DNA of 64,000 bases from Notolepis coatsorum (GCA_963971535.1 OZ020588.1:123667943-123731942); one strand, 5' to 3'. Counted from the stretch's first letter, positions 33,531-44,748 are shown. A program made the numbers and translations. The notes: generated by a model not told the origin, from the letters alone.

Positions 33531-36500
33531 TCACAAAGTCATGGGGTCATGGTCGTCATCGATAGTATCGGGGAGCCTTGGCAGTTCTATTAGCCTCGCC
33601 ACGGGTCGGGTGTAGATCCGTCCTTGGACGAGCACTTCGGCTGCTCGGACCTTTCCGTCGGCACCGGTGATCACTTTGCTTACGCGGCCAGCCGGCCACA
33701 TAGCTCGGGGTAGTGACTGGTCGATAATCATGACGACTGTTCCTTCTGTCAAATTGTCTCTCTCTTTCACCCATTTCTGGCGGGTCTGTAGAGACGGTAG
33801 ATAGTGGAGTAGGAAGCTGTTCCAAAACTTGTCAGCCAATACTTGACTGTACCTCCACATTCTTCGGCCGTTCGCTTCTTCAGGCCTGTACATTGTCTGT
33901 GGTAGCGCGGGGTCCAGCCGCACCATCAAGAGTGTGTTGGGGGTGACTGGGTCGACATCTGCTACATCACTTGAGACGTAACCGAGGGGCTTTGAGTTCA
34001 ATACTCCCTCGATCTCCGTGAGGACTGTCATTAAGACTTCTTCCGCCACGGTCTGGGCCCCAAGCACGGCGTACAGGGCTGTCTTTATTGAACGTACTTC
34101 TCGTTCCCAAGTTCCACCGAAGTGAGGTGCGTTCGGGGGATTAAACTGGAACTCAATCTGGGATGGAGCGAGGTGGGTCTTAAGTTCTGGGCCCATAGCT
34201 TGGAAGCTCTCTCTCAGCTCTCTTTCTCCGCCTTTGAAGTTTGTCCCGTGATCAGACAATAATATAGACGGTTTGCCTTTCCGCGATGTGAATCTTCGGA
34301 AGGCCATAAGGAATGAATCTGTGCTCATGGTTGGAAGGAGTTCTATATGCATCGCTCGGGTGGTCATGCATTTGAATACAATACCCCACCGCTTCTCGGT
34401 TCCTCTTCCTTTCTTTATATACAGCGGGCCAAAACAGTCCATACCGGTGGAGTGAAAAGGCTTGTCGCCGAGTTGGAGGCGACAGGGAGGTAGGTCAGCC
34501 ATCCGGGGTATACTGGGCTGCGCTCGCCATTTACGACAGTCTAGACAGGTTGGCTGGAAGCGCCGCACTGCTTCTCTCCCTTGCAGTATCCAATAACGAC
34601 GTCTGATCTCCGCGAAGACTCTCTCTGCCCCGGCGTGATGCACATCCTCGTCGTATTTCTTTATGATCAGCTCTGTGACCTTGTGTCGGCTGTTTAAGAC
34701 TATCGGGTACTTGACGTCATCCGGTAAGTCTGGAGCTCTCCGCAGACGACCACCCACTCTGATGAGACCATGGGCGTCGCTCTCGGGGGCTAGGTGGAGC
34801 AATCTGCTGTCTGATGGGACGGGCTTTGCTCCCTGTAGACAGTCTAGCTCATCGGGAAACGAGTCTCTCTGGGCTCGTTGTAGGAGAAGAAGTTCTGCTT
34901 CTTCGTAGTCAGCTGCTGTAATGTCAGTAGTGAGCTGAATCTCTGGGTGGTGCCACAGGAATGTCTTTAGCTGCGCACTCTCTAGGGTGAGGCAATCGTC
35001 TATGTCGGGGTCTGTGGAGACGAGTGTGTTCAATCCACAGAACATAGATTTCTTGTTTTCGGCCTCCTCTTTACTCGCTTCCCGTGGGGTGGGTGTAGGC
35101 CACTCTTCTTCCGGGAGCTTGAGGAACTCTGGCCCGTCACTGTATAGGTTGTGACGGGTGAGGTCATCCAGGGACATTCCCCGGGTGATGACGTCAGCTG
35201 GGTTGTGTTTTGTGTCCACATACCTCCAGCTTGCTACTTCTGTTAAATCTTGAATCTCTGTGACTCTGACTCCCACGAAGACCTTGTATCTGCACGAATC
35301 AGACCGAATCCATGTGAGTACTGTCGTGGAGTCTGACCACAAGATTGTTCTTTGCACCGGAATGGTGAGTTCACGTTGGATTAACGTGGCGAGTTGCGCT
35401 CCTGCTAGGGCTGCGCAGAGCTCTAGACGCGGGATAGATTGTTGCTTTTGTGGGGCTATTCTTGAGCGAGCCAGGATGAAAGCAGTATGTATTTCTCCTC
35501 CCTCCTCTCGGGCACGCAAGTAGGCCACCGAACCGTACGCTACTTCGGAGGCGTCGCTGAAGACGTGCAGGTCCATCTGGCACGTCTCCGGCCTCACTGT
35601 GGGTGGGAAGTAGCTGCGGCGTATGTTGACACCTGGGAGTGAGCTGAGTTCCGTCTCCCACTCTCTCCATGTGGATGCAAGGTGTTCGGGTATGGGGTCG
35701 TCCCAGCCCTGGTCCTTGTCCCATAACGCTCTTACAATCATCTTTGCCCTGGTGGTGTAAGGTAGAATACATCCCAACGGGTCATATTGTCTGGCGAGTG
35801 TTCTGTATACACTCCGTCTGGTGGTCGGTAGTGCAGTCGACCTTCCCTGCTCCTTGGTCAGGGGTGTGTGTTTATAATGGAGCGAGTCTGTTTTGAAGCG
35901 CCAGACTAGTCCTAATGTCATTTCTTGGGCTTCTCCTGGGATGGTCGCCATCCAGGTCTCGCTGCTCGCTGCCTTATCCTCGGGGGAGAGGCTGCGCAAT
36001 ACTTGCGGGTCGCTGCTGGCCCACTGCCTGAGATCAAAGCCGCCTTTGATCAGGGAGGCGCGGAGCTTGAGTAGAAGGGCCTCGGCTTCTTCTGGCGTCG
36101 AGACGCTTTGCAGACAGTTGTCCACGTAGAAACTATTTCCTACACTTTGTCGGACCTCTTCATCAGCTGCTGGATCCTCTGCGACGTGCTTTTGCAGTGC
36201 AAACGTAGCACAGCATGGGCTGCATGTGGTTCCGAAAGGGAGGACTTCCCATTGATAGATGGCTGGTTGCTCATCCCCGATCCTCTCTCTACATAGGAAC
36301 CGCAGCAGGGGCTTGTCCTCCTCCACTAGTCTCACCTGCAGGAACATCCCTTTGATGTCGCCGCTGATGGCCACCTTGTCTTGGCGGAAACGTAGTAACA
36401 CGCCTAGTAGAGAGGGGCCGAGTGTTGGGCCGGGCAAGAGCTCTTTATTCAGATTTTGTGATCCGATCTGGTAGCTGCAGTTGAACACAATACGATCCTT

Positions 36501-39500
36501 GCCGTTGTGGTGGACTTTGTGGTGCGGCACGTACCATGATTCGGTCGTCTGATCGGCCTCTTTAATGTCAATTTTCTTTATGTGTCCCGCTGTGATTAGC
36601 TTGTTAATCTCAGCGCGGTACACAGTCTCTTGAGCGGGGTCTCTGGCTAGGCGCCGCTCTGTGTTCAATAGATACCGCTCCGTCGCTTCTTTTGGGGCGT
36701 GGAAGGTAGGCATACCCTCTCGCCTCAGGAGTGGAGTTGCGTATCTCATCACTCCGTTGACTTTGACTCTCTTTGTCCCCTGCTCGAGGAGGGCTATAGC
36801 GTAAATGTCTTCCTTAGAACGAACGTCTTTCTTTTCGTTCTTAAAGGGCATTGTCTCTAGTGTCCATAGCCTCTCGACGTGCTGTAGGAGGGTGGTGTCT
36901 TCTTCTGTCACTCTGGAGTGGAGGCAGCTAGTGGCTGCTGTTCGGTTAAGAGACTTAGCGAGGGGGCCTTGTAGTGTCCATCCTAGGCGGGTCTCGACTG
37001 CTGCAGGACAGCCTCTGGGCCCTGTGTGGACCCGGTCAATCGGGACGATGAGGTCTGCATGGTCGGAGCCTATCAGCAGGGTCGGGGTGGCACCGTCTAT
37101 GAGCGGTATAGGTAGTTGACGCAGGTGCACATATTTATCCATCAGCTTGGCGATGGGGTAGGTGTACTGCGACAGGCCTATTTCTTGGCTGGTGAAAGCG
37201 TTAGTAATCCTATACCGTCTCTCTGGCTGCCCGCTTGCTGCGATAGTGAAGGAGACATTCTCGCCCTTTATCGTCTTTAGATCTCTTCTTATTGTCCGAA
37301 TCATCATCTGGTTTTCGCTCCCCCGCAGCCCCAGCTGGGCCGCAGCGGACGTGAGGAGAAGGGTCTTCTCTGACCCGTCGTCAAGGACGGCGTAAGTGTC
37401 CATGACCTTATCTTGGTAACTCAATGTTACGCGGACCACCTTTAAGAGCACCCGGGCGCCCCCGCTGCTGGCGGGGTCAATGTACATAACACTTGCCTTT
37501 GTGCTGCTTGAGGGTGCAGGCTTTCTTCTGTTACTGTCGTGTAGGACATCTAGGTGGGCTCCGTCACACCGACTACACCTCTTCTTTAAGCGGCAATCGG
37601 CTGCCATGTGACTGCGCGCACATCGGTAACAGCGTCGGTTGGACTTTATCCATTGACTCACCTCGTCGGCGGTCATCTTCTTGAACGTGTCACATTGTGA
37701 CAACCAGTGTTCCTTTTCGCAGTACGGGCACACCATCTTCCACTTCTCTTTCATCGAGGGGGTACTGTGGTTCTTGCTGCTCGGTACTGATTCTGATTGG
37801 TGCATGACGGTCACCAATCTTCGGCCATCGTTTGCTCTCCTAGGTCCCTCTCTGGAGCTTGGTGTGCTCCGCATGAACGTATCCAACCGTAGGCTGTTGA
37901 CTTCTCTCGCCAGGAAGTCGGCTAGGTCTAGGAGGGATGGCTCGGGACCGTTAGGATCACGGTGGTCTCTTTGCCGCCTGAAGCGCTCTTGTCTGGCGGG
38001 CGGAAGCTTCTCTAAAATCCTCTCGACATTAGAGTTTGCGTACAGTTCGTGCATACCCTTTTCTCTTTGCGCCCCCAGCATCCCTACCAGGGATTGTACC
38101 TTGATAGACAGGTCATCTAGTGAGCGATTGTCTGTGGCTGGGGGTAGGCGGTCAATATGCCTTATCTCTTGTATTACGTAGTCCCATATGCGTCCATATC
38201 TTTGGTCGAGTGCTGCTAGAGCCGCGGTGTATGGGGTAGTAGAGGTGGCATAGGCCAGCGCTATATTGTGCGCTCGGGGCACCTTGAGGTGCTTCAATAG
38301 GATAGCATATTTGTACGGTTCATCAGCTACATCGGACATCATTGTCTCTAAGCACATTCGTAGCTCCGTGTACTGTGCTCTGTTCTCGTGGGTGAAGTCC
38401 GGAAACGTCGGTGTGCCAATGTATGATGCCATGGATGGCTGGCACATCGGTGAGCGTTGGAAGAGAGGCCTCCTAGGCGAGTCTCCTCTTACGCCTCTTG
38501 GTGGGCTGGTACCTGCTGGGTACCATGGCCCGCGTATCCAGGTGCTGTTCCTCGGGGCTGGTCGTGCGTCAAGCTCACCCGTGAATTGAGTCGGGGGTCT
38601 GTAGCGCAGAGCCGCGGGGGTAGAGCCTGGGCTGTACTGGACCTCCTGGTCCTGTGGAGTACTGTGCTGCTGTCGGGCTTGACTCTCCTCCTCTCCCTTT
38701 TCTTCTTCCTCTGGCAGGTCCTCTAGATCCTGTAGTCGTCTATTTAGCCTCTCCGCGATGTAGACCGTTTCTTCCTTGTAGCTGGGTCTCGCTTGGACCG
38801 GTCGGGGAAGGAGTTCGGAGGGGGGTATAGGCTCTCTCTGGTGGTCGGGCTCAGGGTTGCTTGATCGGGTAGGGGAGGGTGCCCTTGACCCTTGTCTTGA
38901 CGAGGCCCTGGAACCCCGTGCGGAGGGAGGGGGTGTTGCCCTGGTGATCAGCTGCTCCATTATCTGCGCTTGTAATCGGTCGCGCTCGGCTTCGCGCTTG
39001 GTGAGAGCGAGGTCGCACTCTGCTTCTCTTTGGGCACCGGCAGCGGCGCGCTGGGCTTCGGCGGCGGCGCGCTGGGCTTCGGCCCGGTCCCTTCCCATAT
39101 TCTCTTCCGTCTGAAGGCGTCTAATCTCTAGACGTATATGATCTTCGTCGCTCCGTTGCTGCGCTTGAAGGCGTTCTCTTTCCATGGAAGAATGTTCGCG
39201 CTCACTAAGCGTCTGTGCTTGGAGTCGATCGCGCTCTGTTGATGCTGCTAGGCTGGCGAGGAATGCCTGTGCCAGCATCTTGTCCGCCTCGCTGGGGGAA
39301 GACGCTGGTTGAGGTGATCCGCTCCTGGCAGTACTCGTTGGAGATCTGTTCTCCTGTGGCGAGTCCTGGAGATCCATCTCCGGGGTGCTCTCCTCTTCTT
39401 GTAGCGGGTAGAGTTCCATCCCTGGAGGGCTGTCTTTATCCTGGAGCTCTCCGGGGACTACTTCTTCGGTCTTGGCGCGGGGTAAAGTCATGTCAGGTCC

Positions 39501-39761
39501 CTCCTGGTCTCCACCGTGAGCTTGGTCAGTTACGTTAGAACCCACTAGGGCCTCTATTGGTGGGGTAGCCTGGTCGATAGGGTCGGACATAATTTTACTA
39601 TCTACTTTTTCCGCGTTTACCGTCTGTAGAAAGCTAGGTAGTATATTGGCAACGTAATCCTCTAAGTACTGAGGTGTCTGCCGTCTACGCTGCGGGCGAT
39701 CTACTTTAGGAGAACCGTTTTGTGGAGTGTTCATCATAGGCCATGTCAATATTAATACCAC
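33531..39761 (-). CDS. BEL/Pao Gag-Pol polyprotein, 2076 residues, intact
   Basis: This single open frame carries every BEL domain in order. Gag has a Glu/Arg/Gln-rich coiled-coil (about 180-280) and Cys/His knuckles (about 675-735: CPYCEKEHWLSQC, CYRCARSHMAADC). The aspartic protease has LDDGSEKTLL near 795. Reverse transcriptase includes DIKGMFLQV and the catalytic FYVDN near 1210; the YVDD-type box has Asn in its last position, as is common in BEL. RNase H begins with FSDASEVAYG near 1400. Integrase has an HHAG...CLDC zinc site near 1710 and catalytic MDCFGPL, LSDHGTNF and GTWEREVRS, ending in a BEL C-terminal domain. The product would form particles, copy its RNA and integrate the cDNA. 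Met1 lies 45 bp inside the 5' LTR; the Met pair at residues 9-10 is an alternative start. No stop or frameshift is seen, and I infer a recently active copy. Confidence 0.96.
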   Translation of the reverse strand: MVLILTWPMMNTPQNGSPKVDRPQRRRQTPQYLEDYVANILPSFLQTVNAEKVDSKIMSDPIDQATPPIEALVGSNVTDQAHGGDQEGPDMTLPRAKTEEVVPGELQDKDSPPGMELYPLQEEESTPEMDLQDSPQENRSPTSTARSGSPQPASSPSEADKMLAQAFLASLAASTERDRLQAQTLSEREHSSMERERLQAQQRSDEDHIRLEIRRLQTEENMGRDRAEAQRAAAEAQRAAAGAQREAECDLALTKREAERDRLQAQIMEQLITRATPPPSARGSRASSRQGSRAPSPTRSSNPEPDHQREPIPPSELLPRPVQARPSYKEETVYIAERLNRRLQDLEDLPEEEEKGEEESQARQQHSTPQDQEVQYSPGSTPAALRYRPPTQFTGELDARPAPRNSTWIRGPWYPAGTSPPRGVRGDSPRRPLFQRSPMCQPSMASYIGTPTFPDFTHENRAQYTELRMCLETMMSDVADEPYKYAILLKHLKVPRAHNIALAYATSTTPYTAALAALDQRYGRIWDYVIQEIRHIDRLPPATDNRSLDDLSIKVQSLVGMLGAQREKGMHELYANSNVERILEKLPPARQERFRRQRDHRDPNGPEPSLLDLADFLAREVNSLRLDTFMRSTPSSREGPRRANDGRRLVTVMHQSESVPSSKNHSTPSMKEKWKMVCPYCEKEHWLSQCDTFKKMTADEVSQWIKSNRRCYRCARSHMAADCRLKKRCSRCDGAHLDVLHDSNRRKPAPSSSTKASVMYIDPASSGGARVLLKVVRVTLSYQDKVMDTYAVLDDGSEKTLLLTSAAAQLGLRGSENQMMIRTIRRDLKTIKGENVSFTIAASGQPERRYRITNAFTSQEIGLSQYTYPIAKLMDKYVHLRQLPIPLIDGATPTLLIGSDHADLIVPIDRVHTGPRGCPAAVETRLGWTLQGPLAKSLNRTAATSCLHSRVTEEDTTLLQHVERLWTLETMPFKNEKKDVRSKEDIYAIALLEQGTKRVKVNGVMRYATPLLRREGMPTFHAPKEATERYLLNTERRLARDPAQETVYRAEINKLITAGHIKKIDIKEADQTTESWYVPHHKVHHNGKDRIVFNCSYQIGSQNLNKELLPGPTLGPSLLGVLLRFRQDKVAISGDIKGMFLQVRLVEEDKPLLRFLCRERIGDEQPAIYQWEVLPFGTTCSPCCATFALQKHVAEDPAADEEVRQSVGNSFYVDNCLQSVSTPEEAEALLLKLRASLIKGGFDLRQWASSDPQVLRSLSPEDKAASSETWMATIPGEAQEMTLGLVWRFKTDSLHYKHTPLTKEQGRSTALPTTRRSVYRTLARQYDPLGCILPYTTRAKMIVRALWDKDQGWDDPIPEHLASTWREWETELSSLPGVNIRRSYFPPTVRPETCQMDLHVFSDASEVAYGSVAYLRAREEGGEIHTAFILARSRIAPQKQQSIPRLELCAALAGAQLATLIQRELTIPVQRTILWSDSTTVLTWIRSDSCRYKVFVGVRVTEIQDLTEVASWRYVDTKHNPADVITRGMSLDDLTRHNLYSDGPEFLKLPEEEWPTPTPREASKEEAENKKSMFCGLNTLVSTDPDIDDCLTLESAQLKTFLWHHPEIQLTTDITAADYEEAELLLLQRAQRDSFPDELDCLQGAKPVPSDSRLLHLAPESDAHGLIRVGGRLRRAPDLPDDVKYPIVLNSRHKVTELIIKKYDEDVHHAGAERVFAEIRRRYWILQGREAVRRFQPTCLDCRKWRAQPSIPRMADLPPCRLQLGDKPFHSTGMDCFGPLYIKKGRGTEKRWGIVFKCMTTRAMHIELLPTMSTDSFLMAFRRFTSRKGKPSILLSDHGTNFKGGERELRESFQAMGPELKTHLAPSQIEFQFNPPNAPHFGGTWEREVRSIKTALYAVLGAQTVAEEVLMTVLTEIEGVLNSKPLGYVSSDVADVDPVTPNTLLMVRLDPALPQTMYRPEEANGRRMWRYSQVLADKFWNSFLLHYLPSLQTRQKWVKERDNLTEGTVVMIIDQSLPRAMWPAGRVSKVITGADGKVRAAEVLVQGRIYTRPVARLIELPRLPDTIDDDHDPMTL

Positions 39762-39805
39762 TATATTAATATTACACTAGTTACCCTCCGGCTCGAAGGA
39801 CCAAT

Positions 39806-41140
39806 TGTAACTGAGGGGTACAATTCCCTGACTGTATTGATAAGTATGGTATCATTAAACCACTACCGCTTTATGTACTTTAATTACTGGCCATACAGTA
39901 CATGATATATAAATATGATGAACACTTCCCACAATAAATCGGTTCCACACAAAGTTATAATTAAGTATTTATTGCAGCAAAAGGTACATAATATACTTCT
40001 CTATTATACTTTGAATGCACTTGTACGGCAAAGGAATGTGCGTAGGCAAATCAATAATGAATGTCCATTCTCTGGTTACGCAGGAGGTAATTATACGACC
40101 TGAATCTTAGGGAATTATATCTATGGTGCACTGGTAATATATAGCGGGAGATACTGAAGGGTCCCCCCGGTTGTAAGCCAGCAGGGGTAGAGGATCTGTC
40201 GGTAGTAGAGAGTCTGGTCAACGATGACTAAGGAGACTCCAAGTACAGGAGACGGTGCAATAGTCTCTTGATCCACAGACGAATACAGCTGTTCTCCGTA
40301 GACTGTAGCTCCACAGTGAAGAAAGCTAGCCTGCCTCAGGCTCTCTGAGGCGCAGACTCGACGTGGCTCCTCACAGGGTAAATCCCACACACGTGTAGGC
40401 GTCGGCGATTCTCCGCTCCATAAATCACAGGACCAAAACAAATATAATCCAGACGTAAATGGCTATGCAGTCGTCGGGTAGATTAATCCAGTGTACATGT
40501 CCACACGATCCTCGTCTAGGTCTCCTCGGGTGAAAGCGCCATGAAAGCAGCCCAGCCTGGATAAGCACTCTAGCTGGTACGAGGAAGCGTTGGTGATGCT
40601 GGTCACTGTAGAACTTTAGCCGCACGATACACTATACACAAATAGACTATTACTGACTTAATAGAAATATGTCGCACTCGACGGTATAGCGCCAAACTCT
40701 GACAATTCAGTTATTAATTCGCACGTGGTCTCAATGCTCTCTTTGGGGCCAAACAGGCCATACTTCACCGCACGGAGTATCGTGGGTGAGGCTTCAACTT
40801 TAGTTCCTAAGTGCTTCTGTATTCACCTGCGCCATATTTATATGCACGGCGAACAATCTAGTGCCAGCCTCATTTCTGTCTCGTATTCTTGGGCAAGGCC
40901 GGGCATGTACAGACATGTCTTGACGGTGGCTTTGAACCTGACTCTGGAGGCATGGCCCTGGCGCCTGTGGACCGCTGTCCAATAGGAGAATGAAATATTA
41001 TGGTCTGTACTAGGCTAAAGGGATATTCCGTGTATATGTACAAGGAATATACAAGGGATATCAAAACGATATACAAATACTATGCAATATATATCAATCA
41101 ATAAATATATATATTCGGTTTAATCTGATCCTTTGTAACA
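39806..41140 (-). repeat. BEL 5' LTR (right)
   Basis: Reads TGTTACAAAGG... on the minus strand and ends CAGTTACA at 39,806. It is the 5' LTR that would drive the polyprotein. By eye it differs from the left copy mostly by single substitutions and one TA-repeat step. Confidence 0.95.
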
Positions 41141-41145
41141 GAGAC

Positions 41146-41450
41146 GGCAGCCAAAGTATCTAAATAAAGAATATTTTAATTAATAGTTACCATGGTTTTT
41201 CGTAACTGAAATGAACATCAAATAATAGACAGACAAACACAGGACTATACAGACAGGATCAGCACCAGACGGAAGGGATGACAGACTACTTATACACAAG
41301 GGGATGACGAGACGACACACACCTGGATTAATGGTAATTGGATACACCTGGGGAAAAACAATGGGGACTACACACTAGGACAGCGGACTACATCTAGACA
41401 TGACACATCACACTAGGAACGCCTGATCAGGGCACATGACACACATAACA
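41146..41450 (-). repeat. Element A left (3') LTR, second fragment
   Basis: Continues the LTR after the BEL insertion (GGCAGCCAAAGTATC...) and ends ACATAACA at 41,450. It is followed by ten C residues, which are the polypurine tract on the coding strand. Confidence 0.93.
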
Positions 41451-41722
41451 CCCCCCCCCCTTAAATTTATGGCCATAACCCCAGAATAAAAATGGGGAAA
41501 TGGACATAAACAACAAAAGAGAAAAAATACCACACAAAATAAATAAAGGGAAAAATAGTGGCCACTTCTAAACACGTCTCAGACAAACTTCATAGACTAC
41601 GATATTGCCGCTGCACTAGAACAATGTGACATCGATCGGCACTGCACTCTGCAATCTGTCAATAACGTCCTCAATCGATCAGGCAATCAGTCAGGACGAA
41701 TGGGCAGCCCCAGCCCCACTCC

Positions 41723-43787
41723 TCACCAGCCCGACCCGCCCCTGGAAAACAGAACAAAATTAACAAAGAGAAACACAATAGGCCACAAGACAGCTCCAAC
41801 ACAGAGCCACCTCCCATGCGGAGGAACGTTCAGCCTCGCTCCCACCACTGCTTCAGACGGAACAATGACGGCCTCCTCCATTTCCCTCGCTCCCACTGGA
41901 AAGAGAAGACTCACAGCATTGCCATCATTCACATTGTCATCACTCGCATCAACACTAGATGGGGCCAACACACAAGCCGACGCTGACGTAGAGGGCACAA
42001 TCACAGGTGCAGCCACTACTGAGGCTGGCACCGGCGTTCTAGGCGTGGGAAAAAAGATAGGGATGGAATTGGCAGTACAGTCAGGCACCGCGTCACTGCC
42101 CGACAACCCCATGTCAAATAAATCAGCACCACCCGTCATGGCCGTCGTACGTGCATCTGATGGACCAACTCCCGTATGCACACACGCCAGAACGTCCGCA
42201 CCAACAGGCCCAGCTGAAACGCAAATGACATCTGATGTTATTAACATCTTACCCCCTGCCAGGTCATTACCGAGGATCAATGACACCCCCTCGATCGGGA
42301 AACGGCTATCAACCCCGATAACGACCGGTCCCGACACCAGGCCCGACTCCAAATGAATCTTGTGTAGTGGCATTCTCATAACATGTCTACCAAAAGCTTT
42401 GACCCTTATCCCAGCATGTGCTTTTGATCTGTTATCAAAGGGTAACACATTCCTACGGATAACCGATTGAGACGCAGCAGTGTCCCGTAAGATAGTCACA
42501 GGGACCTTCCTACCACCTTTGTAAAATGATACCAACCCTCTACTGATAAAAGGTAAATAGGCTGCCGCCATGCCTTCACCCACAGCAGTGGGCGTCGCAA
42601 CCAACGATATTTGTGTCATCTGTGTGGTAGGACTGTTAACCCCGTGAAGGAGAGCATAGCAATTATCTTTTATATGCCCTCTTCTTCCGCAATGAAAACA
42701 GACACGAGTGTCCCCCCCCAGACCTCGCTCACCAACTCCACCTGCGTCCGCATGTGTTAACTGCTCGCTATTGCCAGAGGCCCCCAGTTTACCACCGGAG
42801 CTCCACCCCGGTCTGTCCTCCCCACCAGGACAGCCAGGCTTGACAAACAGCACCCTGTGTGTTAAAACAAACTCATCCGCCAGACCGGCAGCCACCGAGC
42901 ATTTAGCCACCTTCCGTTCGTTGATATACATCGCCACATTATCGGGCAAACAATACGACTTGAATTCCTCCAAGAGGATGAGCTCCCGCATTTTAGCTAG
43001 GGTGTCCACTTTCTCCGACGCACACCACCGGTCAAACAACAGCTCTTTCTCGTACGCAAACTCCACATAAGTCTGCGAGCTGCCCTTCCTCAGAGCCCTG
43101 AACCGCTGCCTGTACGCCTCAGGCACCAGCTCATATGCCCTGAGAATCGCAGCTTTGACCGCCTTGTAGTCTTGGGTATTCGGGCACAGGGATGCATACA
43201 CATGCTGGGCTTTTCCCGTAAGGACACTCTGGAGCAGCAAGGTCCAGTGTTCGGCCGGCCATCTCAGTGTCGTGGCCACAGTTTCAAACATGGAAAAATA
43301 TTTATCCACATCTTTTTCCAGAAACTGTGGCACGAGACGGAGATATTTGGCCACATCGAACCTATCCTCAACGTGTGGGCGCACCTCTGCCCCAAGCCTC
43401 CTGAGTTCAAGCGTGCGCGCATGGGTGCGCTCCGCCTCGGCTTGGTCACGGTCAACCCGCTCCAACGCATGCACACGTTCCGCCTCCGCGCGCACACGGT
43501 CCGCCTCCTCACGCTTGAACCTGAGCTCTTCAAACCTAAGCTCCAACTCCAACTTGCGCAGCCCCAGAGAGCCATCGGAGACTTGGTCTAACTCCTCATC
43601 GGTGTCGTCATGCACCACCTCTTGGGTGGTCAGAGCCTCTACCAATGTGCCCCGCTGCTGTGCTTTTCTTCCCGGGGCCAGCTTAACCCCATAATGGTCC
43701 GCTATTCCCGCCAGCTCATTCTTCGTGCACACGCCTAACAACCCCACTGTCGGCCTGCGCACAAAGTCTGCCACTGTCACTGGCATT
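41723..43787 (-). CDS. Element A Gag-protease, internally deleted pol
   Basis: The start is taken at the Met of MPVTVADF (43,787) because element B begins the same way; the frame is open to 43,870. An N-terminal SAP-like segment (RPTVGLLGVCTKNELAGIAE) is followed by a Glu/Arg-rich coiled-coil with ERVHALE-type repeats, then a gypsy capsid core (RFDVAKYLRLVPQF, EHWTLLLQSVLTGKAQHVYA). A CCHC knuckle (CFHCGRRGHIKDNC) and a retropepsin (ILRDTAASQSVI with an Asp-Thr-Ala active site, and LILGNDLAGGK) follow. After the protease linker (ACVLAPSSVDAS) the frame ends in unrelated sequence, where the integrase should begin. It could supply particles and protease but not copying or integration, so the element would depend on relatives. 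Confidence 0.88.
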
Positions 43788-44364
43788 TCTGAACCGGGAA
43801 GAAACAGGGAAGGAGAAAACGAGGGATACCTACAAACACAAGCACCATATATCAAAACAAACGAAAACAATCAACCCCTAACTAACCACAACAAACAAAA
43901 GAAAAACGGCTTCACCCTAGCGTCTGTATAGTCCTGGTCCCTACCTACTTCGGCCACCGCTCCACTACCAACCCTGGTACTGTATGTACGATATCTAAAC
44001 AAGCGCTGGCACGACCGCCTAATGCCTCCACACCTATTGGTATTCGCAAATCAACCACTGTCATGTGTATACAAAAAAAAAAACCCATCCCCAAATGTTC
44101 TCAACCCTCACTATAGTACCCCTATATAAGTAACTACTATACACACGCCGGCCTAGGAGGAGCCTGACAGGGTCCTTCTAATACCCCGACCGCATGTGGT
44201 GTGTCCCCAGGCGATGGAAGGTACCATATATAAAATGGTCCAACTGCCCTAGCTGGTTGAGAACGCTCCCTATTGGAGAAGTATTTGCCAAGGGGGTCTA
44301 AAACATGGGTCACACACACGACAATGCCAACCATACCTCACAATGCTTGCTCCTAGTCGTTTGG

Positions 44365-44375
44365 CCGAGCCCCCA
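44365..44375 (-). other. Element A primer-binding site (tRNA-Pro type)
   Basis: On the minus strand TGGGGGCTCGG directly follows the 5' LTR. TGGGGGCTCG is the complement of the tRNA-Pro 3' end, the same primer class used by murine leukaemia virus. Element B has the same site at 57,017-57,026. Confidence 0.8.
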
Positions 44376-44743
44376 TATTACGTAACCATTGACTACAGGA
44401 AGGCTCGTTAACTTGTCAATGTTACACAATAAGGAGACGGCAGCCAAAGTATCTAAATAAAGAATATTTTAATTAATAGTTACCATGGTTTTTCGTAACT
44501 GAAATGAACATCAAATAATAGACAGACAAACACAGGACTATACAGACAGGATCAGCACCAGACGGAAGGGATGACAGACTACTTATACACAAGGGGATGA
44601 CGAGACGACACACACCTGGGTTAATGGTAATTGGATACACCTGGGGAAAAACAATGGGGACTACACACTAGGACAGCGGACTACATCTAGACATGACACA
44701 TCACACTAGGAACGCCTGATCAGGGCACATGACACACATAACA
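44376..44743 (-). repeat. Element A right (5') LTR
   Basis: A 368-bp uninterrupted copy beginning TATTACGTAACC and ending ACATAACA on the plus strand. It is the reference that shows BEL interrupted the other copy. The stretch between it and the gag start (43,788-44,364) is the untranslated leader, with no recognised feature. Confidence 0.94.
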
Positions 44744-44748
44744 ACGAG

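Larger units (their letters stand above)
32103..41140 (-). mobile_element. BEL/Pao LTR retrotransposon, complete
   Basis: LTRs of 1,334 bp (32,103-33,436) and 1,335 bp (39,806-41,140) have TG...CA ends, and the 5-bp duplication GAGAC lies at 32,098-32,102 and 41,141-41,145. The interior is one uninterrupted pol-bearing frame on the minus strand. A candidate primer-binding site (TGGTCCTTCGAGCCGG, minus strand, from 39,803) lies two bases from the 5' LTR. A purine-rich AGGAGGCGGC abuts the 3' LTR. The LTRs differ at about ten bases by eye. Everything needed for transposition appears present. Confidence 0.96.
32040..44743 (-). mobile_element. Element A: Gmr1-like Ty3/gypsy element (gag-protease only), interrupted by BEL
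   Basis: The left LTR is 32,040-32,102 plus 41,146-41,450 (368 bp after removing BEL). The right LTR is 44,376-44,743 (also 368 bp). The duplication ACGAG flanks them (32,035-32,039 and 44,744-44,748). Orientation is minus: the primer-binding site abuts the right LTR and a C10 run (G10 on the coding strand) abuts the left LTR as polypurine tract. The interior codes for gag and protease only; integrase, reverse transcriptase and RNase H are deleted. By eye the two LTRs differ at one base, so the insertion is very recent. Confidence 0.92.

Noticed and set aside
43172..43694. Overlapping plus-strand frames across element A gag
   Set aside because: They are antisense to a clearly recognisable Gag and have no domains of their own.
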